Part shown: positions 41,687 through 51,345 of the stretch, in pieces
How positions within the stretch are numbered: position 1 is the first letter of the stretch
Layout: each line of letters starts with the position of its first letter
Origin: Lysobacterales bacterium
GTDB lineage: Bacteria; Pseudomonadota; Gammaproteobacteria; Xanthomonadales; Marinicellaceae
DNA: 52,101 nucleotides
Assembly (NCBI GenBank): GCA_027067055.1
Contig: JAMOMK010000022.1
Location: 1 to 52,101, forward strand
Reading direction: 5' to 3'
Position numbers and translations under genes: made by a program
The notes under the pieces: model-generated
Seen by the model: the letters and a program-made list of their open reading frames with translations, nothing else
What the model was told of the DNA's origin: nothing
Databases searched by the model: none

Positions 41687-42937
41687 ATGAAATTTAACTC
41701 CATTGGTTTTGCCAATCAAATTCAACAAGCTATTGATGCCTGTGGATATACCAAAATGACGCCAGTACAAGAAAAGTCGATAGCCCTGGTAAGAAAAGGG
41801 CGTGACTTATTAGTCAATGCACAAACTGGCACCGGTAAAACTGCAGCCTTTGCTTTGCCACTTTTACAACGAATGTTGGATAAACCCACGGACAATTCAT
41901 TTGGGCATCCTCGGACTTTAATTTTGACTCCAACTCGTGAACTGGCTGAGCAATTAGCAACTATAATTAATCAATACGCACAATTTTTAGACTTTAACAT
42001 TATAGCGACCTATGGCGGTGTTAAATGTTCAGGGCAAGCGGCTAAGTTAAATGCAGGTGTTGATGTGTTAATTTCAACTCCTGGTCGTTTAATCGAGCAC
42101 CTTAATTTAAATAATGTCACCTTATCAGAGGTAGAGTTTTTAGTTTTAGATGAAGCCGACCGTATGCTAGATATGGGTTTTATCACCGATGTGTCAAAAA
42201 TCATTCATAAAACAAACCCCAAGCGCCAAACCTTGTTGTTTTCTGCCACCATGACACCTGCGTTAAATGAACTATCACACCAAGTATTGAGCAACCACCA
42301 AGAAATTCGGACTTCAAAAAAGGTCAACTCGACAGCTGACACAGTTGAACATGTAATCTATCCAGTTGATGAAGAACGTAAAATTAGTTTATTTATGGAT
42401 TTATTGCACCAGTACAATTGGTTTCAGGTATTGGTATTTACCAGCACCAAGCGACAGGCTGATGCACTACTGGAAACTCTAAAAAAGAAAAAAGTCAAAG
42501 CCGCGTTAGTGCATGGTGATAAATCACAAGGGTCTCGACGTCGCGCTTTAGCAGATTTTAAATCAGCAAAACTACAAGTACTTGTTTCTACCGAAATAGC
42601 TGCACGTGGCTTGGATATCGAAGGATTAGATTTTGTAGTGAATTATAACTTACCCTTCTTGGCAGAAGATTATGTTCATCGCATCGGCCGAACAGGACGT
42701 GCCGGCAACTCAGGGCAAGCCATTTCTTTTGTCTCACCAGAAGAAGAAAAAGCGGTTAGTCGAATTGAGCGAATTATTGGAACAAAAATTAAACGTGTCT
42801 TTAGACGTGGATACGAAGTCAGTCAACGCACTCGATTTATTAAAAATGCAAGTAAGAAGCCTAAACCTCAATTCTCTTCATTTAAAAAATTTAAAGGAAA
42901 ATCAAAAGGGAAAAAGCCTAGCACTAAGAAAAGATAA
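41687..42937 (+). CDS. DEAD-box RNA helicase, RhlE-like
   Basis: A 416-residue helicase. The Q-motif region is followed by AQTGTGKTAAF (motif I), PTRELAEQ (Ia), LDEADRMLDMGF (II), LFSATM (III) and YVHRIGRTGRAG (VI). The C-terminal 50 residues are very basic (KKPKPQFSSFKKFKGKSKGK) and low complexity, as in RhlE. Acts in rRNA maturation or RNA turnover. Short intergenic leader with two hairpins; a terminator follows. Confidence 0.93.
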   Translation: MKFNSIGFANQIQQAIDACGYTKMTPVQEKSIALVRKGRDLLVNAQTGTGKTAAFALPLLQRMLDKPTDNSFGHPRTLILTPTRELAEQLATIINQYAQFLDFNIIATYGGVKCSGQAAKLNAGVDVLISTPGRLIEHLNLNNVTLSEVEFLVLDEADRMLDMGFITDVSKIIHKTNPKRQTLLFSATMTPALNELSHQVLSNHQEIRTSKKVNSTADTVEHVIYPVDEERKISLFMDLLHQYNWFQVLVFTSTKRQADALLETLKKKKVKAALVHGDKSQGSRRRALADFKSAKLQVLVSTEIAARGLDIEGLDFVVNYNLPFLAEDYVHRIGRTGRAGNSGQAISFVSPEEEKAVSRIERIIGTKIKRVFRRGYEVSQRTRFIKNASKKPKPQFSSFKKFKGKSKGKKPSTKKR

Positions 42938-42986
42938 ACATTTATTTTCCTTGTTATCAGAAAACTAAATAGCACACTTTACAAAA

Positions 42987-43017
42987 AAAAATGGGTCGAA
43001 TAAGGTGACCCATTTTT
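42987..43017. terminator. Bidirectional terminator
   Basis: AAAAATGGGTC and GACCCATTTTT form a perfect 11-bp stem around a 9-nt loop between the convergent helicase and symporter genes. A-rich and T-rich flanks allow use in both directions. Confidence 0.85.
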
Positions 43018-43036
43018 ATTTCAAAGGTTTCTTTTA

Positions 43037-44560
43037 TTACCAGTTTGCCTTTATCTCACCTGATTTCAACTTTGCCATAAAGCTAACTAACTCGCGCTTA
43101 ACAACAGGTGCTAGTAAATACAAGCCAATAACATTTGGCAATGCCATTGCAAATAACATAGCATCTGAAAAGCTCAATACGGCACCAAGATTAACAGCAG
43201 ATCCGATAACAATAAAGATTAAAAATAATACTTTGTAAATGTTTTCTTGTACGGTCCCATGACCAAACAAATAAGTCCAAGCACGCATGCCGTAGTATGA
43301 CCATGAAATCATGGTAGAAAAAGCAAACAGTACAGCTGCAAATGTTAATACATAGGGAAACCACGAAATACCACTTTCAAAAGCTGAAGATGTTAAGGCA
43401 ATACCTTTAAGTCCTTCACCACCAGCTCCAACGCCGACACCGTCAACTCCAGAAATAATAATGACCAGTGCGGTCATAGTACAAACAACAACAGTATCAA
43501 TAAATGGCTCATATAAAGCCACCAAGCCTTCTGTTACAGGGTGGTTAGTCTTTACAGCAGAGTGTGCAATAGAGGCTGAACCAATACCCGCTTCATTCGA
43601 GAATCCAGCACGTTGGAAGCCAACAATTAAAACACCTACCAAGCCACCAAGCCCCGCTTTTGCATTAAATGCTCCTTCAAAAATTTGTACAAAGGCATGA
43701 CCTATATTACTGTAGTTTATAGCAATAATAAATAGACAACTAACCATATAAAGTATGCCCATGAAAGGCACTAATTTAGAGGTCACTTTTACGATACTCT
43801 TAATCCCGCCCAAAATGGAAACAGCAACAAAGATAGCCACAATAACACCAAAGACCCAACCATGTAGGTCAAAGAAACTACCTTGTCCACCAGTCATAAC
43901 GATGACTTGCTCCAATGATTGGTTAACTTGGTACATGTTTCCACCGCCCCAAGAGGCCCCAATACACATAATAGCAAAGAAGATGGCTAAGACTTTTCCA
44001 AGCCCACCCATACCACGCTCTGCGAAACCTTTGGATAAATAACGCATTGGCCCGCCATGAGCTGAGCCATCAGCAGCAATGTCACGGTATTTCACACCAA
44101 GAGTACATTCGACAAACTTTGAAGACATGCCAATAAACCCAGCCACAATCATCCAAAATGTAGCACCGGCTCCACCGAGTGAAACTGCTGTAGCAACTCC
44201 TGCAATATTGCCTAATCCAACAGTACCTGAAACTGCAGTGGCTAAAGCTTGAAAATGAGTGACCTCGCCTGGTGCCTCTTTTTCATTGTAACGCCCTTTA
44301 AGCAAATCATAACCGACCTTAAATGAACGAAGATTAATAAATTTAAAATAAATGGTGAAAAAAGTTGCAGCAACAATAAGCCAAGCTAATATAAAAGGTA
44401 TATGGCCATTAGTAAAAGGGATTGGTAATTGATAAAAAATAACTGAAAATACAGCATCTGAAATTGGCTGAACAAAAGCATTAATAGCTTCATCAATACT
44501 TGCATGACTTAAAAAAGGCAATAACATTAAAGTTATTGCCATAAGAATTCGTTTACTCAT
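43037..44560 (-). CDS. Sodium:alanine symporter (AGCS family)
   Basis: A 507-residue inner-membrane protein with about 11 hydrophobic segments after a hydrophobic N-terminus. [20 protein letters not shown] is the AGCS signature, with [14 protein letters not shown] and [14 protein letters not shown] as further family blocks. It imports alanine or glycine with sodium, fitting a marine setting and the NhaC elsewhere. A small TTGTAC/GTACAA inverted repeat lies upstream. Confidence 0.92.
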   Translation of the reverse strand: MSKRILMAITLMLLPFLSHASIDEAINAFVQPISDAVFSVIFYQLPIPFTNGHIPFILAWLIVAATFFTIYFKFINLRSFKVGYDLLKGRYNEKEAPGEVTHFQALATAVSGTVGLGNIAGVATAVSLGGAGATFWMIVAGFIGMSSKFVECTLGVKYRDIAADGSAHGGPMRYLSKGFAERGMGGLGKVLAIFFAIMCIGASWGGGNMYQVNQSLEQVIVMTGGQGSFFDLHGWVFGVIVAIFVAVSILGGIKSIVKVTSKLVPFMGILYMVSCLFIIAINYSNIGHAFVQIFEGAFNAKAGLGGLVGVLIVGFQRAGFSNEAGIGSASIAHSAVKTNHPVTEGLVALYEPFIDTVVVCTMTALVIIISGVDGVGVGAGGEGLKGIALTSSAFESGISWFPYVLTFAAVLFAFSTMISWSYYGMRAWTYLFGHGTVQENIYKVLFLIFIVIGSAVNLGAVLSFSDAMLFAMALPNVIGLYLLAPVVKRELVSFMAKLKSGEIKANW

Positions 44561-44595
44561 GAATGTTTCGCCCTCTAATTTTTTTATTGCGTTTG

Positions 44596-44616
44596 ATTGT
44601 ACCTTATTTGTACAAT
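44596..44616. promoter_or_regulatory. Inverted repeat upstream of the symporter gene
   Basis: ATTGTAC and GTACAAT are separated by 7 bases, 36 bp before the symporter ATG. Possible operator for amino-acid control. It matches no consensus I can name with confidence. Confidence 0.3.
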
Positions 44617-44649
44617 AATTAACAATTCAAAAGTTAGGGTTTAAAGGTT

Positions 44650-44946
44650 TCAGTCGATTAATCCCATTTTTGAAGCTTCCATTGTTGCCTCTGATCTGGA
44701 ATTAATATCTGGTTTCTGGTAAATGTCTTTAACATAGCCATAACACGTTGATTTTTTTATCTCCAACAAGTCGGCTGCTTCAGGAGCTTTTATTCCTTTG
44801 GCTATAGAAGGTGAGATTGGTAATTGTCCTTTTTCGATATTAATTAACATTTGCGCCAACTGATCTTTATCCTTATCTTTAAGAATATATCCACGAGCAC
44901 CTTTACGTAAGGCACTAAATACATGTTGGTCATCATCTTTTATTTC
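44650..44946 (-). pseudogene. Truncated NarL/LuxR-type response regulator
   Basis: The frame begins directly after a stop with EIKDDDQHVFSALRKGARGY, the last part of a receiver domain, and ends with GYVKDIYQKPDINSRSEATM and ASKMGLID, the end of a LuxR HTH. Between them LPISPSIA runs straight into KGIKAPEAADLLEIKKSTC. The usual 25-30 residues with the start of the HTH (LTPRE...) are missing, as if deleted between two IA(K) repeats. The first two thirds of the receiver with the phospho-Asp is absent, replaced by a 69-bp inverted-repeat element. Not functional. Confidence 0.75.
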
Positions 44947-44948
44947 TT

Positions 44949-45017
44949 AACCCGGCTCGTAATGCTTCTTCGGTTTTATACCTTAATTGCCTTGAGTTTT
45001 TTAGTACGGGCCGGGTT
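44949..45017. repeat. 69-bp inverted-repeat element at the regulator break
   Basis: AACCCGGCTCGTA (44949-44961) and TACGGGCCGGGTT (45005-45017) are inverse at 12 of 13 bases, separated by 43 AT-rich bases. On the minus strand AAG flanks both ends, a possible 3-bp duplication. It lies exactly between the DUF4124 gene stop and the truncated regulator. Confidence 0.55.
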
Positions 45018-45018
45018 C

Positions 45019-45543
45019 TTACTTTTTTGATTGTTGTTGTACATAAAACCGGACTTTTTTAGTGGTTTTTAAAACTTTTCTACTGCGTGCATTGATTATT
45101 TGTGCATAAATAAAATGTTCGCCTCTTTCAACATCTGCTATGAGCTGTGTATTAGATTTTACCCGACCATGAGGCTTACCATCAAGAAAAAATTTAATGC
45201 GGTATTTTCTTGGGATTTTTCCATCAAGATTAACGCTGGCTGTTACATTTCCGCCTGTACCCCAAAGCGATTCATCAACATCTGGTTTAGAAATTGCTAA
45301 ATTATCGTAATTAAACGGGGTTGTTTCTTTGCCTTTTGTTAGACGCTTCCAGTTTTTACGGGATTGTGTTTTGGTTGACTCAACAACAATGATTTTATCT
45401 GTTTTCACCTCTTGGGAACTGACATCTGGTTTAACATCTGTATAATGTATACTGCCATCAGGGGCAGTATACTTATATATTTTACCCGCACTAACTAGTG
45501 TAGACAAACCTAAGCTCAGAATAATTAAAATTGTTTTTTTCAT
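45019..45543 (-). CDS. DUF4124-domain periplasmic protein
   Basis: A 174-residue protein with signal peptide MKKTILIILSLGLSTLVSA, followed by GKIYKYTAPDGSIHYTDVKP, the DUF4124 motif common in gammaproteobacterial envelope proteins. The C-terminal half (NVTASVNLDGKIPRKYRIKF and later strands) looks like a beta-sandwich. Function unknown. Starts 2 bp after the ABC permease gene and may be its fourth co-transcribed gene. Confidence 0.82.
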   Translation of the reverse strand: MKKTILIILSLGLSTLVSAGKIYKYTAPDGSIHYTDVKPDVSSQEVKTDKIIVVESTKTQSRKNWKRLTKGKETTPFNYDNLAISKPDVDESLWGTGGNVTASVNLDGKIPRKYRIKFFLDGKPHGRVKSNTQLIADVERGEHFIYAQIINARSRKVLKTTKKVRFYVQQQSKK

Positions 45544-45545
45544 AA

Positions 45546-46727
45546 TTAATCAGAAAATAATAAACTTTCTCTGTTATACAGTTTTATTGCTAAAAGTGCA
45601 AGTAACACGCCAACTATTAACGATCCTACTGCCACAGCTATAAACCAAACCATACTAACAGGTTCACCTCTCAAAATTTGATTAATGGCTAAATTTTGCC
45701 CTAAAATTGGCACAAACATCATCCACAGTTTTTCTTTAACAGGGACCATCATTAATATAAGACTTGGAATCATTGGAATAAATATTAACAAACTGACATA
45801 AGTTTGGGCTTCTTTAAAAGATTTACTAAATGTTGCAATGATGGTTTGTAGAGATGCTGCCATTATAGATAATGGTGCAAGTAAAATGGCAAAAAGGACA
45901 ATGTTTTTAACACCAAAAGTAAAACTAATCCCCATACTTTCAAATGGCATGAAAGGCAGGGCAAACTTAAAAGTTAGTAATGTGGCAAACATGGTAACAA
46001 TGCCAAAACTGATGGTTGCTAATAGTTTGCCTGTTAATAAATGAGAACGTTTAATTGGATTCAGTAACAAGGACTCCAATGAGTTTCGTTCTTTTTCTCC
46101 TGCCATTGTGTCAATGGCAAGATACATACTGCCCATAAACAACCCCATGATTAAAAAATAGGGTAAAAAGGCTAGCGCTTTTGCTCCTTTTGATTCTGCG
46201 GTTGAGACATCATGGTCCTCGATAGTCACCGCTTGCAATAGTGAAGGGCTTATTCCACGCAATTGCAAGCGTGTCATTCCTATGGTGCGTGAATAGCCCT
46301 TTATTAAGGCTTTAATACGCTCTTGTGTAATATTTGTTGCTCCTTTTGCAGTGGCATCATAATAAAGCTGTATTACTGCAGGCAGACCAGATTCAAACTT
46401 TTTAGGAAAATCAGAGGGGATAACTAAGATTGCTTCTTTATCTTTATTCAGTATGGCTTTTTTGGCATTACCAGAAAACTCAACGACCTTAGCACCTTGT
46501 GATTGAACAAAAGTAATGAAGCTCTTAGCATTGTTCATTCCATCAACATGCAGCTCCAACTGCTTCTCTGATTTATCTTTCATCATGCCACTAACTGCAT
46601 TCATCATAACTACCAGTAAAACTGGACCGAAAATAGCCCCCATGAAAATTGAGGACATGACCGTTTTTTTATCACGAATATTGTCTTTTATTTCTTTGAA
46701 CATAACGGTTAGTATTTGCTTATTCAT
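45546..46727 (-). CDS. ABC-2 type permease, NatB-like
   Basis: A 393-residue membrane protein with one N-terminal helix, a large extracytoplasmic domain, then five or six C-terminal helices (FLPYFLIMGLFMGSMYLAID, GEKERNSLESLLLNPIKRSH). This is the NatB/ABC-2 architecture; NatAB exports sodium in Bacillus, though the substrate here is unproven. The start at 46727 has GGAGAAGG. It overlaps the ATPase gene by 8 bp. Confidence 0.87.
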   Translation of the reverse strand: MNKQILTVMFKEIKDNIRDKKTVMSSIFMGAIFGPVLLVVMMNAVSGMMKDKSEKQLELHVDGMNNAKSFITFVQSQGAKVVEFSGNAKKAILNKDKEAILVIPSDFPKKFESGLPAVIQLYYDATAKGATNITQERIKALIKGYSRTIGMTRLQLRGISPSLLQAVTIEDHDVSTAESKGAKALAFLPYFLIMGLFMGSMYLAIDTMAGEKERNSLESLLLNPIKRSHLLTGKLLATISFGIVTMFATLLTFKFALPFMPFESMGISFTFGVKNIVLFAILLAPLSIMAASLQTIIATFSKSFKEAQTYVSLLIFIPMIPSLILMMVPVKEKLWMMFVPILGQNLAINQILRGEPVSMVWFIAVAVGSLIVGVLLALLAIKLYNRESLLFSD

Positions 46728-47451
46728 GGCCTTCTCCATTGGTAACAATATACACAAAAGCATCTTCTAGATTATCTTTTCCCGTTTGTTGTTGCAGTTC
46801 TAGTTGAGTGCCTTTGGCAGTAATTGTACCATCATTGACAATTAGAATTTCATCACTCACAGCTGCCACTTCTTGCATCACATGGGATGAGAATAAAATG
46901 CATTTACCCCGTTGCTTTTCTTTATTAAGAAAACGTCTGACACCGCGCGTACTCATAACATCTAATCCATTTGTTGGCTCATCAAGGATTATGTTTTGTG
47001 GATCATGAACCAAGGCTCGAGCAATAGCGACTTTGACGCGTTGCCCTTGAGAAAAGCCATCGGTTTTACGGTCAATAAACTCCTGCATACGTAAATCTTC
47101 CACTAATGAATCTGTACGGCTTCTAATATCTGCATCATTCATTCCATGTAGCTTGCCAAAATATTCAATATTTTCTCGTGCTGTTAAGCGCTTGTACAAT
47201 CCACGTGTATCAGGTAAAACACCCAAGAGTTTACGTGCCTTTTCTGGCTCCTCTTTGGGGTTGATACCATCAATTAATATCTCGCCTGTTTGTGGAGTGA
47301 TTAATGCATAAATCATACGTAGTGTTGTTGTTTTGCCTGCGCCATTGGCACCCAACAGAGCGGTGACCTGGGAATCAGGTGCGGTAAAAGTAATTTCTTT
47401 TACGGCTTTAACATCGCCAAAACTCTTACTTACTGTTTTTACTTCTATCAT
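46720..47451 (-). CDS. ABC transporter ATP-binding protein, NatA-like
   Basis: A 243-residue ATPase. LLGANGAGKTTTLRMIYALI is Walker A, FSQGQRVKVAIARAL the signature (SQGQ variant of LSGGQ), NIILDEPTNGLDVMSTRGVR Walker B and D-loop, and LFSSHVMQEV the switch His. The LPDTRGLYKRLTARENIEYF Q-loop region matches NatA-type exporters. It pairs with the next permease and overlaps the upstream hydrolase gene by 4 bp. Confidence 0.9.
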   Translation of the reverse strand: MIEVKTVSKSFGDVKAVKEITFTAPDSQVTALLGANGAGKTTTLRMIYALITPQTGEILIDGINPKEEPEKARKLLGVLPDTRGLYKRLTARENIEYFGKLHGMNDADIRSRTDSLVEDLRMQEFIDRKTDGFSQGQRVKVAIARALVHDPQNIILDEPTNGLDVMSTRGVRRFLNKEKQRGKCILFSSHVMQEVAAVSDEILIVNDGTITAKGTQLELQQQTGKDNLEDAFVYIVTNGEGHE

Positions 47452-48881
47452 TGTTTTGGCCCCATCATGTTAATAAAAAATGGCTCATAATTAAAATCAT
47501 TCAAGCATTCTGTTTTCAGTTCATCCTCTGGGTCTTCAATGAATTGTGTGATAATTTTTGGCATACAGCCTTGTGGAAAAACATTGTGCCCTTGCCCTTT
47601 TGCAACAAGGTGTTGAGCATTGGATAAAGTTTCCATGGTTAATTCGGCAAACTCAGGAGGCGTGACTGGGTCAAGTTCTCCTGATAATAACAAGATTGGT
47701 AAATCAGAAACCACCGCTTCTTTAAAACTGGCATCACTATTGACATGAGGCCAAACATCACAACTTTTTTGAGTTTTGGCTAAAAAATCTTTACCAAAAA
47801 TATTATTATCGCTGGCAGAATTTATTGTATAAAAAGGCACATCTTCACCACAAACAATAGAAAGTTCAACATTACTCATGCCTTCTTGAAGCAATATTGC
47901 TATGGTGCTTGCCTGTGCTGCCAAAGTTTCGTATTGACCATGATTGGCTTTTGAAATCATTAAAGGTAAAAGTGCCATTGTTTTTGACGAATAAGAAAAC
48001 ATTCTGATGGCGATGCCCAGAGACTGTTTTGTTAAAGTAACCTCTTCGTAATCACCTGTCATATAATTTTGCAATTTTATGATGGGCTTATCTGCCTCAA
48101 CTTTTTCAAAAAGTTGCCACATCTGTTGTTCTACATCACCAAAGGCTTCATGACATGCTTCTTGTTTTTCACATTGTTCAAACTGTTTTCGCAATGCATT
48201 AATCAGGTTTTTTTCATGTGATTGAGCCAAAGGCTCTTGCTGTGGAACAACACCGTCGAGAATAACCGAACGAATAGCCTCTGGAAACATTTTGACATAG
48301 GTTAGGGCTTTACGAGTACCATAGGAAACACCTAGTAAATTCCATTGGGGAATCTCCAGTGTCTTTCTGACTTCTTCTAAATCTTTAATGGACTCAGGCG
48401 TGGTGTAAAACCGCGTATCCGCATCGAGTTTATCAACACATTCCATTAATGCAGGCAAGTATAATGACTCATCTTCTAACAACTTTTCTTGCAGGGATTC
48501 ATCAAATTCACATTTCAATGGGTTGGAATGACCTGTCCCACGTTGATCGACAAGAACGACATCGCGGTCTTTTAATATACCACGAAAAGCATGCGCAGTT
48601 GCTGGATAGGATTCAACAGCCGATTGACCTGGGCCACCTGCCAACATAATAACAGCATCTGGCTTTTTCTTAATTGACTTGCTGCGAATAATCGCAATGT
48701 TCAAGTCAATCATGCGAGATGGGCTTTCACGATTCTCTGCAACTGATAAGGTACCACACTCTGCTTTTATTTTATTGATACTGTTTACAGGACCAATTCG
48801 ACATTCTGCTAATTCAATGGCGCAGACCTGCATACCAAAAAAAACAGTGCTAATTGCAATAGCTAATTTAATTTTTTTCAT
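47448..48881 (-). CDS. Exported alpha/beta hydrolase (S33 peptidase type)
   Basis: A 477-residue protein with signal peptide MKKIKLAIAISTVFFGMQVC. The start at 48881 has AAGGGG. MLAGGPGQSAVESY gives the oxyanion region, VLVDQRGTGHS the family strand, LLGVSYGTRKAL the GxSxG nucleophile elbow, and LSGELDPVTPPEFA and GQGHNVFPQGC the acid and His. It resembles tripeptidyl/prolyl aminopeptidases. First gene of a coupled three-gene unit with the NatAB-like exporter, so its substrate may be related to the exporter's. Confidence 0.87.
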   Translation of the reverse strand: MKKIKLAIAISTVFFGMQVCAIELAECRIGPVNSINKIKAECGTLSVAENRESPSRMIDLNIAIIRSKSIKKKPDAVIMLAGGPGQSAVESYPATAHAFRGILKDRDVVLVDQRGTGHSNPLKCEFDESLQEKLLEDESLYLPALMECVDKLDADTRFYTTPESIKDLEEVRKTLEIPQWNLLGVSYGTRKALTYVKMFPEAIRSVILDGVVPQQEPLAQSHEKNLINALRKQFEQCEKQEACHEAFGDVEQQMWQLFEKVEADKPIIKLQNYMTGDYEEVTLTKQSLGIAIRMFSYSSKTMALLPLMISKANHGQYETLAAQASTIAILLQEGMSNVELSIVCGEDVPFYTINSASDNNIFGKDFLAKTQKSCDVWPHVNSDASFKEAVVSDLPILLLSGELDPVTPPEFAELTMETLSNAQHLVAKGQGHNVFPQGCMPKIITQFIEDPEDELKTECLNDFNYEPFFINMMGPKQ

Positions 48882-48956
48882 TTTCCCCTTACTTGGATTT
48901 TCACTCAGGGATATTATGCCAAATTTAAACAAACAAGACAGTGCTATTAGTCACTA

Positions 48957-48974
48957 TTTAGCACATGTGCTAAA
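48957..48974. promoter_or_regulatory. 18-bp perfect palindrome in the divergent modA region
   Basis: TTTAGCACATGTGCTAAA is self-complementary and lies 25 bp before modA and 76 bp before the divergent hydrolase gene. It looks like a dimer-binding operator. It does not resemble the longer ModE consensus that I know. Confidence 0.45.
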
Positions 48975-48998
48975 ATCATTAAATTTAATAACAGTTTA

Positions 48999-49748
48999 AT
49001 GGCATATAGTATTCGATATTTTCTACTGATTAGTTTTTTTATAAGTCTTAGCTCATGCAATAGTCAAAAAGAGGTTGCCAATATTGCTGTTGCCAGTAAT
49101 TTTGAAAAAACATTAAAAGTCATTGTCAAACGCTTTAAAAAAAAGCACCCCGAAAGTAATGTTAATATTATATCTGGTGCATCAGGAGTGCTCACCAATC
49201 AGATTTTAAATAAGGCGCCATTTGATTTGTTTTTGTCTGCGGATATTAAAAAGCCACAAATTATTTATAATAAAACACCCTCATTAATCAAACCAGTTGT
49301 TTATGCAGTAGGGCAATTGGCTTTGTGGATACCTGAGAGTAAGGAACGTAATCGTTGTATTAATGTATTGAGCAAGGTTGAAACTTTGGTTATAGCTAAC
49401 CCCAAAACTGCACCATATGGAGCAGTTTCAGAAAAGATACTAAGTAAGCATTCGATTAATATTGAAAAAACCATTCATGCTGCCAACATAGCTCAGTCTT
49501 TCCTCTATACAAAAAACAAGTTTGCCGAGGCCGGTTTTGTTGCCTACTCAATGCTTAAAGGAAATGGTGAAGGCTGCCAACAAATTTTTCAACACCGAGA
49601 ATTGAGTCAGTCAATGATATTACTAGATGAAAAAGCCAAAGATATTTATCATTTTATATTATCTGAAGAAATTCAAAAACTCATTGAAGAATCAGGCTAT
49701 AATACAATGACTTCAAAAGTGTTGGTTACTACTAAAATTAAGAAATGA
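48999..49748 (+). CDS. modA: Molybdate ABC transporter substrate-binding lipoprotein
   Basis: A 249-residue protein. The N-terminus ends in the lipobox LSSC (Cys20), so it is a lipoprotein rather than the free periplasmic form of E. coli. VAVASNFEKTLKVIV-like start (seen as IAVASNFEKTLKVIVKRFKK), SGASGVLTNQI and NPKTAPYGAVSEKIL are ModA family blocks that bind the oxyanion. Coupled to modB by a 4-bp overlap. Confidence 0.92.
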   Translation: MAYSIRYFLLISFFISLSSCNSQKEVANIAVASNFEKTLKVIVKRFKKKHPESNVNIISGASGVLTNQILNKAPFDLFLSADIKKPQIIYNKTPSLIKPVVYAVGQLALWIPESKERNRCINVLSKVETLVIANPKTAPYGAVSEKILSKHSINIEKTIHAANIAQSFLYTKNKFAEAGFVAYSMLKGNGEGCQQIFQHRELSQSMILLDEKAKDIYHFILSEEIQKLIEESGYNTMTSKVLVTTKIKK

Positions 49749-50419
49749 TATCCGTTGATTTAACCTCTTTATGGCTTAGTTTTAAACTAGCCACAATAAC
49801 TGTAATTATACTGCTTATTATTGGTATACCCTTGGCAAAATGGTTGGCATTTTCAAAACATAAATCAGTGCCATTTGTGACATCCGTTGTTGTTTTGCCT
49901 TTAGTATTACCGCCAACTGTCTTGGGTTTTTATTTATTGAGTGTCATGCGAAATGACTCATGGGTGGGTTCTTTATTTATTAAATTAACCGATTCACAAC
50001 TTATCTTTAGCTTTACTGGGCTGGTCATTGCATCTGTCGTTTATTCCTTACCTTTTGTGGTACAACCTATGGTCAACACCTTTAATAATATTGGTGAAGA
50101 TACGGTTAAAACAGCACAATCCATTGGTGCTGACAAACGCACAATCTTTTGGAAAATCATCCTGCCTTTATCAAAAAAAGGTGTTATCTCGGCATCCATA
50201 TTGGGTTTTGTACACACACTTGGGGAGTTTGGCGTAGTGTTAATGGTGGGCGGCAATATCCCCAGTCAAACCCGTGTGGTTTCAATTGAGATATTTAATC
50301 ATGTAGAAAATATGGAATTGCAACAAGCCAATCAACTATCGTTAATACTACTAGTTATTTCATTCGCTGTTATTTTTTGGATGAACTTTAACAACAAACA
50401 TTCACAAGTGCTGGTATGA
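49745..50419 (+). CDS. modB: Molybdate ABC transporter permease
   Basis: A 224-residue permease with five or six membrane helices. VLPPTVLGFYLLSVM and the EAA loop TAQSIGADKRTIFWKIILPL followed by GFVHTLGEFGVVLMVGGNIP are characteristic of ModB. Forms the inner-membrane pore with ModC as motor; overlaps both neighbours by 4 bp. Confidence 0.95.
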   Translation: MISVDLTSLWLSFKLATITVIILLIIGIPLAKWLAFSKHKSVPFVTSVVVLPLVLPPTVLGFYLLSVMRNDSWVGSLFIKLTDSQLIFSFTGLVIASVVYSLPFVVQPMVNTFNNIGEDTVKTAQSIGADKRTIFWKIILPLSKKGVISASILGFVHTLGEFGVVLMVGGNIPSQTRVVSIEIFNHVENMELQQANQLSLILLVISFAVIFWMNFNNKHSQVLV

Positions 50420-51345
50420 AAATCGCCATCTCCTCAAAACGTCCTTACTATAACTATCAGATTCAAACAGCAGACAGAGGTATTGTTGGCATTTATGGAA
50501 TCTCAGGCAGTGGAAAATCTAGTTTGCTTGATGCCATTGCAGGTTATCAAAGTGGTAATCAAGGCTATATTGAGTTTAATAATAAAAAACTCACAGGCAT
50601 TACTAAATGCAGCTATATGAATCAACATCCCATACTCTTCCCGCACTGGAGTGTAGAAGAAAATCTTGATTTTGCACTAACTCACGGGACTCAAAATAAA
50701 AACAACAGAGACCTGTTGTTACAACAACTTGATTGCACAAAACTAATGCAGATGTATCCCTGTCAACTTTCAGGTGGAGAAAAACAGCGCATCGCTTTTG
50801 TACGTGCATTATTGCAAATTGAAGAGGGTAGTTTAGTTATGCTTGATGAGCCTTTTTCTGCATTAGACCCCAAAATGCGAAAAACAGCGCTTGATTTACT
50901 TAAGCAATATAAAAAAACATGCTTGATTTTACTCGTAACACATGAAATTTCAGAACTGTATCGGTTTGCGGATGAGCTAATATTTTTAAAAGAAGGTGTT
51001 GTCAGCTACCAAAACAATATTGCAAAGGCAATGTCTAGCAATCATCAATCACTACCGATTGCCAGCAAAGTTACGATAGAACATCAACAGCTAATTGTTT
51101 ATGCCGAAGATGTCAGTATCTGGCTTAAGAAAAACAATGAGTCAAGTGTTTCTTATCAACTAGAAACCTGCATTGTTGATATTCAAAGCAATGCAAAAGT
51201 TACTATAGTTAAGTTACAGTATACAGACAATGATAATGAACAGTTTATTTATGCCCGACTAATGAACAATTCAATCACAAGACTTGATTTAGTCATAGGC
51301 AAGAAAGTGATTGCTTGCTTTAAGTGTTCAAATTTTTCTGATTAA
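50416..51345 (+). CDS. modC: Molybdate ABC transporter ATP-binding protein
   Basis: A 309-residue ATPase. IYGISGSGKSSLLDAIAG is Walker A, QLSGGEKQRIAFVRALL the signature, VMLDEPFSALDP Walker B. The C-terminal 70 residues (from YQLETCIVDI) form a Mop/TOBE-like oxyanion-binding domain. Slightly shorter than E. coli ModC. Ends abutting the convergent reductase gene. Confidence 0.92.
   Translation: MKIAISSKRPYYNYQIQTADRGIVGIYGISGSGKSSLLDAIAGYQSGNQGYIEFNNKKLTGITKCSYMNQHPILFPHWSVEENLDFALTHGTQNKNNRDLLLQQLDCTKLMQMYPCQLSGGEKQRIAFVRALLQIEEGSLVMLDEPFSALDPKMRKTALDLLKQYKKTCLILLVTHEISELYRFADELIFLKEGVVSYQNNIAKAMSSNHQSLPIASKVTIEHQQLIVYAEDVSIWLKKNNESSVSYQLETCIVDIQSNAKVTIVKLQYTDNDNEQFIYARLMNNSITRLDLVIGKKVIACFKCSNFSD

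Noticed and set aside
48916-48999. A 27-codon plus-strand frame (MPNLNKQDSA...) before modA
   Set aside because: It crosses the palindromic operator and the region around modA's promoter, has no ribosome site and no leader-type codon bias.
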